A stretch of DNA of 64,000 nt from assembly GCA_964035575.1 (NCBI GenBank), contig OZ037905.1, positions 521,001-585,000 on the forward strand. Direction: 5' to 3'. Made by a program: the position numbers and the translations under genes. Of the stretch, positions 41,416-52,826 are shown piece after piece. Numbering within the stretch: position 1 is the stretch's first letter; every line of letters starts with the position of its first letter. This DNA is from Rhynchopus sp. YZ270_cl-10 (taxonomy: Eukaryota > Euglenozoa > Diplonemea > Diplonemida > Diplonemidae). Below the pieces are notes generated by a model. It was not told the origin of the DNA. It ran no database searches and worked only from the letters and a program-made list of their open reading frames with translations.

Positions 41416-42440
41416 ATGTGGACATCTGAATGACTATCCCACTCGTGAAGCCTCGCTTGCTCCTTGCGGAACCCTAGGACGAAGATGCGTTTGACCCTCC
41501 CGAAGGCGCGGATGTTACTGACTTCGACAGTTTGACGGCAGATGTGGGTATGCTGAAGACTGAGATGCTCGACGAAGCATGATAAGTGTGGTGTGGCCGT
41601 TTGCTTTACTTTGTGATACACTGCCGCAGTTTGGGGTGAGGGAGAAATTCTCAAAAAAAAATGGGGAGGATTTTACTGTTGCTTCTAAGGGGGGAGGGAT
41701 AAGAACATAAGTACAGGAGGAAATAGCCCAGGCTGAAAACACAATAAACAAAAAAAAAACGAAAAAAAGAGGCAAGAAAGCAAAAATGTGTACGTGAGAA
41801 CATAATACGGGACACCTCAATTTCTCTAATGAGTTGCGGAAAAAGAATTTAGACGACTGAATACACTGACCCCTCCAACACTGTGTTAACACTGCATTAC
41901 ATTATTATTATTTTTTTTTGAAAGCTGGGTTGTCTTTGTGTTGACACCCAAAGGATGCTGCATTTAATACAACACGCTTTCGACAGAAGGGTTTTTGTGA
42001 GGGAGAGGTTAAAACAACAACAACAAAAAAATCCATTTTTAACACATAGAAATTACGATACAAGAATAAAATAAAAATAATACGAGCTCTAATATCAGGC
42101 TTCCTAAATCTGCCTTTACCCCTTTCACTTTTGAGTTTTTAGAAATTTGCGCGCTTTTTTGAAGTTTCAGATTTTCAGAATCTCTGTCAGCTTCTGAATA
42201 CCCTTTATTTTTTTTATTTTTTTTTGGAAATCAACAACTGAATGGTCCATTTTGACACTCTACACTATCTAAGTATTTAACAAAATCAAAATCAAAATCA
42301 AGTCTCAAAAGTCTCAAAAGTCTCAAAAGTCTCATGAGAGTTCCACCCAACAGGAACGGTCAAATCATGTTGTCGAAAGTACAAACTACTGCGCAAGAAC
42401 AAAAAACCAAACCGTCTCTTTTCTTATTCGTTTTGCTGTC
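41416..42440. other. Spacer with short tandem repeats
   Basis: About 1 kb, A/T-rich. The tandem repeats at 42282-42338 are the only clear structure; open frames here are short and not protein-like. Confidence 0.5.
42282..42338. repeat. Two adjacent short tandem repeats
   Basis: Three copies of CAAAAT followed by three to four copies of the 9-mer GTCTCAAAA, about 100 bp downstream of the modular gene's stop codon. Confidence 0.75.
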
Positions 42441-45400
42441 TTAGAACCGTTGTATCTCGTTCCAGGTGAAGGCACTTTGCTGGCCGACACGGACCTTTAT
42501 GAGGCTGCCGTCCACTGTGTCAACGATGCCTTCCTTCCATTCTTCTCTGGGGCTGTCTCGCACCTTGACACGGTCGCCTGTTGTGTAGACAAACTTCTTT
42601 ACCTGCGACCACGTGTACCCGGTCTTTTGCCCGATAAGCTTTACGGTGGGTTTCGAGCCAAACGCGGTGTCGACGACCCCTTCCTTCCAGTCCTCTTTGT
42701 TGCTGTCGCGCACCAGGACACGGTCTCCACCTTTGAACTTCTCGGGTATCGGCGAGTCGTCTGTGTCCACACGGTAGTACGACCACGTGAAGGAGTGGTC
42801 GCTGCCTTCACAGCGCACCAACGGTTTGGACCCGGCGGTGGCCACGACGCCTCGCTTCCAAGGGTCCTTTTCGTTGTCACGCACCTGCACCTTGTCTCCC
42901 TGCTTGTAGGTCCCAGAGGACACCGACGACGACGATGACGATGACGCAGCAGGCAGCGCGCCAAAGGAGGACTCCTTCCCCTTCCCGGGCAGTGCAGGGA
43001 TCGAATCCTCGGTGTCGTGCTCAACAAACGACCACATGAACGTACCGCGTGACGTGGCAACCATCGGCTTGGGACCAGCAGACTTGACAACACCTTTGTT
43101 CCACTCATCCGCAGCACGGTCACGGACACGCACCTTGTCTCCAACGGAGTACTGTCCCTGGGTCTTCCCGCCCGCAGCCTTTTCGACAAACGCCCAAGAG
43201 AACGCCATTGCCCCGCCGCTGATGCGCACCTTGGGCTGGCCATTGCTGTTCACAGACTCAACAACACCCTGCTGCCATTTGTCCTTCTCGCCGTCACGAA
43301 CCTGCACCTTGTCGCCCTTCGCGTACTTGACCTCAGTAGAGGACACGTCCTTCTCCACCAAGTTCCAGGTGAAGGGGCGTTTCTGTCCGTCCCCGATAAC
43401 GACGGGCTTGCCGGTGGCGTGTTGGATGGACTCCACGACACCCTTCTTCCATTCGTCACGCTCGTGGTCGCGGAAGCGGACTCTGTCCCCTATGGCGAAC
43501 TGTTGCGTGGGTGATGGGTGATGGGTGATTGGTGATGGGTGGTGCGTGGTGGTGCTGTGTGGGTGAACATGGTCATACCGATTTGCTCGCAGCATCCGCC
43601 CGCTTCATCATATTCCACCCAAACGCACGTGCCGCACCCTCAACCTTAGCAGTGATTTTCGGGTCCGTCGCTTCAATAGTCGCACGCTGCCACTTCTCCG
43701 TCTCCGTGTCTCTTACCATCACACTCTCGCCGACTTTGAACTGTGGAAAGGGTGGGTGATTCAGTTATGACCCAAAAATCATGGTGCAAAATGGGGGGAA
43801 ACAACGTTTCCATGGTGGTGACATACCGCAGCCTCGCCCTTCTTCACAATGGCCCATTTGAGGGAACGTTCGCCGCCGTCAATCTTCACAAGGGGATCGG
43901 GGCCGGACGCGCTGGTGACGGTACCTGTTTTGTGAGTGGTTATTTTTTGAAACATTGGCCGTATTGGTGGTCTCCACTGCTGTGGAGGGTATCCTCGCTG
44001 TGCTGTTCGATGCTGAGGCATACCTGACTTCCACTGCTCACGCTCAGAGTCGCGGACCTTGACACGGTCGCCGATCTTCCATTTGCTGCCTTCGGACGAC
44101 TTTCCTGTCTTCCCCGTGGAGGTGTCGTTGTCGGATGCTATCTTCTCGTAGAGGGCCCATGTGAAAGGCTTGTCCTGGCCATCGATCACGACAAGGGGGC
44201 GGCTGCCGCCTTCCTGCTGCACGATGCCGTTGCGCCAGGTCTCTCTGTCCGAGTCGCGCACGCGGACACGGTCGCCTGTGCGCAAGGTCGTGTCCTTGTC
44301 AGCAGACGCCTTCTTCTTAGGCGACTCCTTGCTCGGCTCAATGAACATCCATGTGAACGACCGCTGCTGACCGTCAATCTTGACATGCACCTTCGAGTCC
44401 TTGATTTTGTCGACAGTGCCCTGACGCCAGGATTCTCTGTCCGTGTCGCGGACGCGCACACGGTCGCCCACCTGGTACTGCGGTGCGGCGGATGAAGACG
44501 AAGACGATGTTGCGGTCTGCGTCTCTTCTGCCCTCTCGACGTGTGCCCACGTGAAGGCACGCTCCTGCCCGTCGAGACGGACCTTCGTGCGCTTGTCGAC
44601 CACAGCCTCAACGACACCAAGCTTCCACTGCTCTCCAGAGGAGTCGCGCACACGCACCCTGGTGCCCACGGAGAAGATCTGCGAGGCCTCGCCAATGGTG
44701 CGTGTCTTGTCGGAGGACGACGATGAGGAAGAGGAGGACGAGGACGAGGACGAGGCTGCCGACTTCCCGTGGCTGTCGTCGGCCTCCACAAAGTTCCACG
44801 TGTACACCTTGTTGTCGACACGCACAGAGACCTTTCCGGTGGAGGAAACCAGGGCCACGACACCGTGCTGCCACGCCTCGTAGTCTGCATCGCGGACACG
44901 AACACGGTCGCCTACGGTGAACTGTGGAGGGTGGAAGTGAGATGAAGCGTTTTGAACGAAATGAACCGTGCGGTTGGTGTTGTGTGGTAGCATACCTTGG
45001 ACGCGCTGTCCTTCTCGTCGTACTTCTCCACCAACGACCATGAGAAGTCGCGTAGCTGCCCGTCGACACAGACCATTGGCTTCTTGTCGCCGTTGCTCAG
45101 GGTTTTGAGGGAGTTCACAGTTCCGACGCGCCACTCTTCGCGTGTAGTGTCGCGCACACGGACACGGTCTCCGATGGAGAACTGAAGTGTTGGATGTGGT
45201 GTGGGGTGTGTGTGATGTGCATACCTCGTCACGCGGCGACGCCTTCTTGCCAGCCTTCTTGCCATCGCCCTCTTCATCATCGATGCGCATCATGTTCCAC
45301 GTGTAGTCCTTCGTGTGGCCCGCTATCGTCACCGTCACACGCGAACCCGATACCGTCGTGACAGTGCCCTTGCGCCACGACTCCTTCTCAGAGTCACGTA

Positions 45401-47600
45401 CCTGCACAGCGTCGCCCACAGAGTACTCGGGCGGAGGCGAGTCGCGCTCAACATACTTCCATGTGAAGGAGCGTGTCTGTCCGTTGATGCGAACGTCCGG
45501 GCGTGGGGAGGCCTTCGTCACGACACCCTTGCGCCAGTCCTCGCGTTCCGTGTCGCGTACACGCACTGTGTCACCAACGCTGAAGGAAACGGAGCGCTTC
45601 TCCTTTTCCTTCTCCTTCTCCTTTTCCTTCTCGTTCTCCATGTCCCTCCGCTTCTCGTCCTCCTCGTCTTTGCGCTTGCGCTCCTGGTCGCGTCGGTCGC
45701 GCTCCTTCTCACGTTCACGTTCGCGCTCTCGGTCCTCCTCGCGTTCCTTCTCGCGCTCACGTTCGCGTTCCCGTTCACGCTCCTGATCCTCCTGCTTGCG
45801 TCGGTGCTCTTCGTCAAGAGACTGGCGGCGTTTTCTGTCCTCGCAGTCACGGTTCTTTTCTCTTTGGCGATCCTCCTCACGTTCGCGCTCGCGCGCACGT
45901 TCGCGTTCGTTTTCACGTTCCCTGTCGAGCTCGCGCTCCTTTTCGCGCTCGCGTTCACGTTCCCTGTCACGTTCATCCTCGCGGTCACGTTCACGTTCAC
46001 GCTCACGATCACGGTCACGATCACGGTCACGCTCGCGTTCACTCTCCTTCTCCTTGTTGGCGTACTTGTCCTCCTCGGCCATCTTCTTCTTGAGGGTGTC
46101 GTCCTCGTCGATGGAATCCTTCCTGTCACGATCAGACTTTGCGCTGTCGCCTTTAGGGGACACGTCGCCACCCTTGGCGCGCCGCTCGTCACGCTCGTCC
46201 TTCTCGCGCCGGTACTCCTTATCCTCCTTCTCGTCCTTGTCGCCCCTCTTCTCTTCCTTGCCCTTATGTTTCTCGTCCTCTTTGCGCTCTTTGTCCCTTT
46301 TGCGCCGCCGTCTGGATGACTCCGACGACTCCGAGGAGTAGTGTTTCTCATCCTTGTCCCTATCCCTATCCCTGTCCCTGTCACGGTCTCTGCTCTTCTC
46401 TTTGTAGATGCGCCGCTCGTGCCCGCTGTCGGAGTGGTGTGCGTTGCGTTCACGGCTGCGCTCTCTGCGTGCGGGCGCCGCTGGTCGTCCCCCTGCGGGT
46501 GGAATACCGAGCGCACTGTGCCCATGGTGTGAGTAGCAGAACTGGTCGACGGCGGAGAGCACTTTGTTTGTGTTGTGGAGGAGGTTCTTGAGGATGCCGA
46601 CCTCCACCTCGAAGAAGTTCTGCTCCTCTGCGGAGTAGTGCGACGTGCGGCCGAGCTGCTTGTCGCTTTCGACGTACTCCTCCACCAGCGTCATGATCGT
46701 TGCCAGCTGCGCAAGCACCTCGTACCTCAGGTACTTCCGCACGGAGCCGCCACTCACCGCATCCGACTCATAGTCCGACACATGCACCTTGCCTCTGCGC
46801 CCCCTCTCCCTCTCCCTCTCTCTCTCTCTCTCCCTCTTCCGATGCCGCACCGTCGACGATGCATGAGGCCGCATGCTATCCTCTGTGATCGTGCTGGTGT
46901 TGTCGGAGTCCTGCCTCACCCGCCTCTTCTTCCTCCTCCGTGGCACCGCCCCTTCAAACACACCAGAAGAAGAAACCTGCGCAAGGCTCAACGGCTGGTT
47001 CGTCACCTGCACAAACCTCCCTGCTTGGTCGCGAATATAGGTCGGTGGCGAAGCCGCATTTTGAATACGCTGCGGCGACGCCGCGTTCAGAGGTGCCTGC
47101 AGCTGCTGTGGGATGGTGGAAGGGCCGAGGCATGTCAGACGCACATCGATGGTCATAGTTCCAATTTTGTTTCCAAGCACATCGGCGAGGGGGAAGGCAC
47201 CACGACCTATACTGCATTTCAGAGGATCCCTGCTGTCACCAATGACTAAGGCGTGACTGCCTAGGACAGTCCTGTCCCCTGAATTGACTTCGTCCACTAA
47301 GAGAACATGAAGTGTCAATGGCAGGCACGGTGCCAGCTCATCGGGGCGAACTTGAAAGAGACAGCTCTTCCCGCTTTCAAAGCAGATGCTTGTAAATGCT
47401 CCATCGGTTGCTTCCGTATCCCGTTTGTGACCCTCACGGTTTGTCAGATCTGGACGCAAAAAGAGTGTGGGGAAGTCCCACAAGCGAAACGCCACGCAAG
47501 GATTCGTAGAGGTAGGTACATTGCTTAGGTTCTTCAACCCATAGCAGTAAACCTCAAGGCTGTAGAGTTGTGATGGGGCGGATGGGGGTGGTGGGTTCAT
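42441..47600 (-). CDS. C2-like protein with 15 SH3/Tudor-like modules, six exons
   Basis: Exons 47600-45225, 45181-44996, 44921-44024, 43924-43827, 43740-43579 and 43499-42441 join in phase to 1,593 codons. Residues ~5-150 look like a C2 fold (LYSLEVYCYGLKNL ... TMTIDVRLTCLG). A helical segment (~285-360) and a long Arg/Glu/Asp-rich region (RERERER runs) follow. From about residue 690 come 15 modules of ~50 residues with consensus F-VGDRVRVRD-E-W--G-V ... DG--F-W--VE, an SH3/Tudor-like barrel pattern. Introns 1, 2, 4 and 5 are phase 0 and fall exactly before the module's first Phe (TTC). I chose the ATG at 47600; the in-frame GTG four codons earlier is unlikely. Function unknown; cytoskeletal or ciliary scaffold is only a guess. 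Confidence 0.85.
43500..43578 (-). other. Modular-gene intron 5
   Basis: 79 nt, donor GTATGA, acceptor GCAACAG, phase 0, before module 10. Its 3' half is a CACCCAT microsatellite. The exon between introns 4 and 5 is one module of 54 codons. Confidence 0.85.
43741..43826 (-). other. Modular-gene intron 4
   Basis: 86 nt, donor GTATGT, acceptor TTCCACAG, phase 0, before module 9. Confidence 0.85.
43925..44023 (-). other. Modular-gene intron 3
   Basis: 99 nt, donor GTATGC, acceptor AAAACAG, phase 1. The only intron that splits a module (module 8, between EQWKS and TVTSASG). Confidence 0.85.
44922..44995 (-). other. Modular-gene intron 2
   Basis: 74 nt, donor GTATGC, acceptor CTCCACAG, phase 0, immediately before module 4. 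The exon between introns 1 and 2 is exactly one module of 62 codons. Confidence 0.85.
45182..45224 (-). other. Modular-gene intron 1
   Basis: 43 nt, donor GTATGC, acceptor CACTTCAG, phase 0, immediately before module 3. Confidence 0.85.
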
Positions 47601-48420
47601 CACAACATCCACAGAAAAAAAGAGGGTCGGGGAGAGAGGGGTAAGACAAAAACGGAAGATGTGTAGCCTATAGTGTTCAGTGGAGTATAGTGGGAAGAGC
47701 TTGGTGTGAAATAACGGAGAAGAGGGGAAATAGTTTTTTTTTTTTTTTGTAGATTTTGAGGAAGCGCCAAAAAAAAAAAAAGTTGTCCTGTCGTTCCCTC
47801 ACCCTCCCCTTCTTGTAGTTTGATGCGTTGACTGACACTTCCAGGAGTATGGTTGGGTGAGGTGAACGACGTGACACTTTCCGCTCACCAAGAAGTGTGA
47901 GTAAAAAAAAAACCCCCCCCAAAGAGGAGAAGCTAGCCATTTTTGGGGTTCCTTGGATGAGGAGTTTCTCTCAGGGGGGGGAAAAAAAAAGAAGGAAAAA
48001 GAAACAGTAACGAGAAGGGTGTAGCAAATACTCCCTATATTTTGAACCAGCGTTTCTTAGTCTAACAAAAGAAAAAAAAGAAAGAGAAAAAAAAAAGCGT
48101 TTCCGTGTATGTTGCAGTCCACCTGTACATAAACCCTTACCCATCTCTTCCATTCCCCTCATATACCTCCGTGAATATCAAGCTAAAACTTTCAAAAAAA
48201 TTGAAAGCAAAACTCGGGTGTCTGTGCAAATCTTATCTTCTCTCTAGAAAAGAGGCCCAATAAAAAAAAATGCACAAAAATTTCATTTAAAGAAAGTATC
48301 AAAACACCCGCTGCCTTCACCAACCACGGGGGAGACATAGAGGGGGAAGGTGTGGGATGGATATGGGGTTTTGTATGTGGCATTAGTTTTTTTCTTTTTT
48401 ATTATTTTTTCTTCTTCGCT
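47601..48420. other. Spacer; 3' region of the SelW-like gene
   Basis: About 820 bp rich in A and T runs. The minus strand here would be the 3' UTR of the gene at 48421-48741. I could not pick out a SECIS element by eye: ATGA cores occur (for example near 48290) without a convincing helix and opposing GA. Confidence 0.4.
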
Positions 48421-48741
48421 TTATGCAGCTTTGGCAACGGCGGCGGAGATCTCACTCATGGTCCGGGTGCGTTCGGCGCCACGTTTTTTGAAGAGACTCT
48501 TTTGGGAGCCCTTCCACACAGTCTTCCCAGCAGGGTCAATCACGGAGACCATGAGAGGATGCCCGCCCGAGCCCTTCGCCACAACAGTGGCGTTTGGGAC
48601 GGCGCTCTTGACGGCCTGGATCGCGGAGTCGCGTTCCTGGCTGCCTCCGTCTCAATTAAACATGAACGTCACCACGTAGCTCCCTGTCACGCTTGTGTTG
48701 CTCGCCACCGGCGCCTCAGACTGACTACATTTGTTCCCCAT
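48421..48741 (-). CDS. Candidate SelW/Rdx-like selenoprotein with in-frame TGA
   Basis: A 107-codon frame from ATG 48741 to TAA 48421, open except for one TGA at codon 30 (48652-48654). The N-terminus MGNKCSQSE fits N-myristoylation with a neighbouring Cys for palmitoylation. The rest matches the Rdx thioredoxin-like pattern: strand YVVTFMFN, the TGA, helix RDSAIQAVKSAVPNATVV, a GSGGHPLMVSV turn-strand, then GKTVWKGSQK and a C-terminal helix. The TGA sits where SelW has the Sec of its CxxU motif; the first Cys is Met27. Codon pattern and composition are protein-like on both sides. TGA is also a normal stop in this window (all UBL-WD40 genes), so recoding or a nonsense mutation are the alternatives. 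A CAG site precedes the ATG by about 55 nt. Confidence 0.6.
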
Positions 48742-49170
48742 GTCTGAACGAAGCTCCGCTATGTAGTCCACCTTGTGAGTGTTTTGTGTAAATTCTGTAA
48801 TGTAAGTGGACAGAGGATGTGCGGAAAGTGGAAGAGGAGGGGGTGTGCTACCGTTTGCGAAAAAAAAAAAAAATTATTACGCGTCCACTCGACGTTTGGA
48901 TAAAGAAAACTAGAGATGAAAGGGGGTTTGGGGGGAAGAGTTTAATTCTTGAACGCATCCCCACACTCAGTCACACGAAGGGGATGAAAGGGGGGTTTTT
49001 TTTTTGAAAAACACCAAACGCTGTTCACAATAATGAACGAAAAATTGACAATTTTCCTGATGAAGATGTAATGTATGTGTGAGAGATGGGGAGCACGGGA
49101 GGGAAAAAACGACTCGTGGATACTGAAAAATTTCACTAGAAATGCACGCATGTCTTATAAAAAAAAAATG
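48742..49170. other. Spacer left of the Mutator-like element
   Basis: About 430 bp. It contains the leader of the SelW-like gene (CTTACATTACAG) and poly(A)/poly(T) runs, then the left copy of the 9-bp target duplication. Confidence 0.5.
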
Positions 49171-51404
49171 GAGAAAAGTTCGATTTCGGCCTCGAAAATA
49201 CCCGTGACACCGATTTGTCACGGTACTTTGTCACGGATTTTTTTTGAAAGATTCGATTTCGTGACAAAAAAAGTTCGATTTCGTGACAAGCCGATTTTTT
49301 CATTGACACACAAAATTCAATTTAGTGACAAATGACTTTTTTCATTGACAAAAAAAAATTCGATTTCGTGACAAATCCATTTTTTCATTGACAAAAAAAT
49401 GTCATTGAAAAAAATGGATTTTGTCAAGGAAAAAGTCGTGACAGCCAACCCGCCAGTCACTGAAAAGTGACCAGACAGCCACTTGACAAACACAAAAGAG
49501 GCCATTCTTGAGCTGTCTAGAAACCTAAGGGCAGAGACTGAAGACACAAGGTATGATAACTTTATGATTATGCAAGACTTAGTATATCGCGAACACGGTC
49601 AGGCTTGCACGCCTCTGGCCAGAGGCCAGCCCCACTAAATGATATGCAGCAGACACTCATTGCAGATTTCATTTTCATTCGGTAAAAAATTAATGGGTGC
49701 GCAAGTTTCTATACCTAATACCCCAACCCTCACCCATACATTCCATTACACACACCAAAACAGATCGAATCCACCAGCGCATGCGACGGAAGCAGATTCA
49801 GATTGTGGTTTGATAAGCAGAGTTCGGTTATTATGGTGGTGGAAAGGGGGGTGGGAACACTTTGTCAGTCACTGCTATAGCCATTAACCAGGGAGCATAG
49901 CTAGTGCAAGAAATTCGACTTTGGAAACCTTCCGGAAAGTCTGTCCTCTGCTTCCGGAGGACTAGACACAAGAAAATATTGTTTGTTCCCCCAGAAAACC
50001 AGTGCACAATTCACACTCCTTGTGGGTGGTCTTGTTGCCTTTTCGTCATAGTAATTTTGGCCCAGGCATGCTCTCGAAGCATGACAATTTAGTGTGTATG
50101 GGGCAGGGTGTTGTTTTGTTCTGAATTCTCTTTGTTATAACATCTAAGTCAATCGCGGGTGGTGGTTTGTGTAGCGTGAGGCACTCTTTTTAGCAAACTT
50201 CCTGCGGCTGCTAAAGTGTTATTTCTTCGGATTTAACAACGTACAGCGTAACATAGTGGTTTCGCCTGGTCGACACAACCTTTGATAGATACGGGATAAC
50301 CAACCCCCTTCGACCCCTCGTGGGTTCACTGAACAAGCCCTAGTGGTAGTTAAACGCGATTGACATTTACATTTCCTAGAGATGAAAGAACAAGATAACA
50401 CTTCTGTACCCGCGCATCAAAATTGTGGAAAACTTTGCACCCCAAACACCCTCAACAACGCCCGCCAAAAGGCGCCCCTTGTTGCTGGGAGTTGGTTCTC
50501 ATGTTTTGATACACTGCACAGCAGGCATTCCTCTGAGTCCAACGCATGTTTGGCCTGTCTGCGGCGTTGTACTTAAGGTGCACGAAGACAGGGTCTGGTG
50601 GTAAATTTTGCGTAGTACTGCGACGTGGTACTACGTGGGTCTGGGAACCTGGTACCTGGGTACAGGATATTTGTTGTAAAGACATCTTCCACCATGCATT
50701 GAGGAGGGTAAGACAGTGTTCGCAGTTTCTACCTGATAGCATTACACATTTAACTTCTCCACGGGGGTCTTGGGCCGTTCATTCGGTTATACCTTGACTA
50801 CCGGAAGATATTCTTGAGGCCTTTTTGGTCTCTAGAATATCCGGTCTTCCCGAACGGAGGCACACTTTGTGTGTTACTACGACCTGGCAATTTCCAGCAG
50901 TAGGTTAAGTAATCTTTCTTGTAAATTGTTGGATCATTATCTCCTCAGTGCATGCATGCCCCACGTGACTGGACACTTTTGTGTTTGTCATGTGGAGCTG
51001 TGGTTGCTCTTTCACAACTTTTATCCTTGTGTCCAGTGTACCCAGTACCCAGTGCCCTGTCACGACTTTTTCCGTGACAAAAAGTTTGGTTTCCTTGACA
51101 AAATCCATTTCTGTCACGACTTTTTCCGTGACAAAAAGTTCGGTTTCCTTGACAAAATCCATTTTTTCATTGACATTTTTTTGTCACTGAATTTTTGGAT
51201 TTGTCACGAAATCGAATTTTTTTTTGTCAATGAAAAAATCGGTTTGTCACGAAATCGAATTTTGTGTGTCAATGAAAAAATTGGTTTGTCACGAAATCGA
51301 TTTTTTTTTGTCACGAAATCGAATCTTTCAAAAAAATTCCGTGACAAAATTCCGTGACAAATCGGTGTCACGGTAATTTTCGAGGCCGAAATCGAACTTT
51401 TCTC
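49171..51404. mobile_element. 2.23-kb Mutator-like (MULE) non-autonomous element
   Basis: Long terminal inverted repeats, about 270 bp left (49171-49442) and 347 bp right (51058-51404), begin GAGAAAAGTTCGATTTCGGC. They are flanked by a 9-bp direct repeat AAAAAAATG (49162-49170 and 51405-51413). Long TIRs with a 9-bp duplication are the mark of Mutator-type transposons. The TIRs are themselves built of repeated TTCGATTTCGTGACAAA and TTTTTCATTGACA blocks; the right one carries an extra ~60-bp tandem copy. The ~1.6-kb interior has no frame above ~100 codons and no recognisable transposase. It holds a palindrome GGCCTCTGGCC-type at 49610-49627. Confidence 0.85.
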
Positions 51405-51413
51405 AAAAAAATG

Positions 51414-51722
51414 GGTCGTGTTTGTTTTTTTTTTCCTTGTCCATTAGTCAATATTTCTTTGTTTGTCTATTTTTTTTCCTGCATTTCTTATTCTCTTCTT
51501 GGGTTGTTTTTGGTTGTTGTTAGATACGCTCAATCGCCTATCGAGTTCTGTGAATAGCACGGAACTCATTTTCATGTGTATCCATGGAAAACAGTATCAT
51601 ATGTGATACCGGGGGCAAAAGCTATTTGTGTCTTTTGTTGTCGTTCATTGCGTGGAGTTACCCAGGCAAGGTGCAGGAAAGGGAAGAAAGTTAGATGGCA
51701 CCTTTCCGTTGTGGAAATGGGT
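51414..51722. other. Family spacer fragment right of the MULE
   Basis: From about 51475 it repeats the spacer block seen at 38340-38960 and 52940-53110 (TCTTCTTGGGTTGTTTTTGG, then CTCAATCGCCTATCGAGTTC), showing that copy 8 has this block on both sides. Confidence 0.6.
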
Positions 51723-52826
51723 TCAAGACAGGTGTGAGATGTCAACAATCTCAACACCATCATCCCTGCCGTACATCAGCACACCACCACAGCTGCTGAT
51801 CGCAAGGCCGTAAGCACATCCGCTGTAAGCATTGTTGCCCTCAAATTCACGACGTAGAAGTGGCTTCCCTGTTGAGATGGACCACACACACAAGATCCCA
51901 GACAAGTAGGCAGCAACAACGTCATTGGACGCAGTAACATCAATCCACCTATCTTGTGAGTTGTCTTCAAATACGCATTCACCTGTTTCGATGTTCCAGA
52001 CACGCACATAGTTGATTGTACAAGCTGCAATGAAACACTGGTTTGGTGTCAGTGCCACATCACGAACATTAGAAGTGCATGTCAGAACAAGCACCACCAT
52101 CCCTGTCGTGTAGTCCCAGATGGTGATCTGTTGGCTGGAAGATACAAACGTCGCGACCTTGTCGCCTGTCACAACCATAACGTTCTCGCAACCCACAATG
52201 TGGCCCCATTCATGCACAACAACGCCTGTTGCAATATCCCACACCTGCAAACCCTTCTTCTCGCAGCACGACAACAGCTTTGTTCCACAGGGTGACCATG
52301 CCGTGGTCAACTTCTCATCGCCTGCATCCCCAAAGGAGTGCTTCAATGCACCTGTCTTCACGTCATGAACTTCAGCACACTGTGTGTCAGAGTTGACACA
52401 TGAAATCCACTCACTGCAAGGTGAGAAGGATGGGTAGCAGCAACGGTCTGCAGGGAACCAGCACAGACGCTCATGTGTTTCCGTGTCGAAGATGGACAGA
52501 ACATCCTCGCGATCTATCACAGCAAGGTACCTGTCACACGGGGAGAGTGTGAGCGAGAAACTGTAATCCAAACCTCGTATCACCCCAGGAGTGATGCTGG
52601 CACCAGTGCAGTACAGCTCAACGGCACATCCCTCATCCATCTCCGTGTCGCAGATGCGCAAGTCGTCGTTGCCGATGTCGCCACCGCCTCTCATCCGCAC
52701 ACCAACATGCCGAGCACGTGGCACGCCAAGCTCCGCAACAAGCTTCCCCTTCACCTGTGCAAGGGTGGCGCTCCTGTCCACTTCTATCACACAGCTTGCA
52801 GACTCGAAGTGTCCTGTGATGTCCAT
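51723..52826 (-). CDS. UBL-WD40 family copy 8
   Basis: 367 residues, intact, sister of copy 6. It shares the CCEKKGLQVWDIATGVVVHE and DNSQDRWIDVTASND segments. A 12-nt in-frame insertion in the last blade gives NAYSGCAYGLA where other copies have one SYGLA. First variable segment VIRGLDYSFS. UBL has one silent-looking change plus TGASITPG for TGANITPG. The ATG at 52826 follows the usual leader. Confidence 0.85.
   Translation of the reverse strand: MDITGHFESASCVIEVDRSATLAQVKGKLVAELGVPRARHVGVRMRGGGDIGNDDLRICDTEMDEGCAVELYCTGASITPGVIRGLDYSFSLTLSPCDRYLAVIDREDVLSIFDTETHERLCWFPADRCCYPSFSPCSEWISCVNSDTQCAEVHDVKTGALKHSFGDAGDEKLTTAWSPCGTKLLSCCEKKGLQVWDIATGVVVHEWGHIVGCENVMVVTGDKVATFVSSSQQITIWDYTTGMVVLVLTCTSNVRDVALTPNQCFIAACTINYVRVWNIETGECVFEDNSQDRWIDVTASNDVVAAYLSGILCVWSISTGKPLLRREFEGNNAYSGCAYGLAISSCGGVLMYGRDDGVEIVDISHLS

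Noticed and set aside
43779-47612. Single continuous frame of 1,277 codons
   Set aside because: It reads through introns and out-of-frame module sequence (for example 45182-44922); splicing at GTATG/CAG restores 15 regular modules. Its first codon is GTG, not ATG.
47613-48420. SECIS element for the TGA-containing gene
   Set aside because: Candidate ATGA cores were checked by eye, but none had a convincing helix with opposing GA and an apical AA. A covariance search is needed; not reported as a feature.
48350-48747. Plus-strand frames of 109 and 131 codons
   Set aside because: Antisense to the SelW-like gene; low complexity at their N-termini and no motif.
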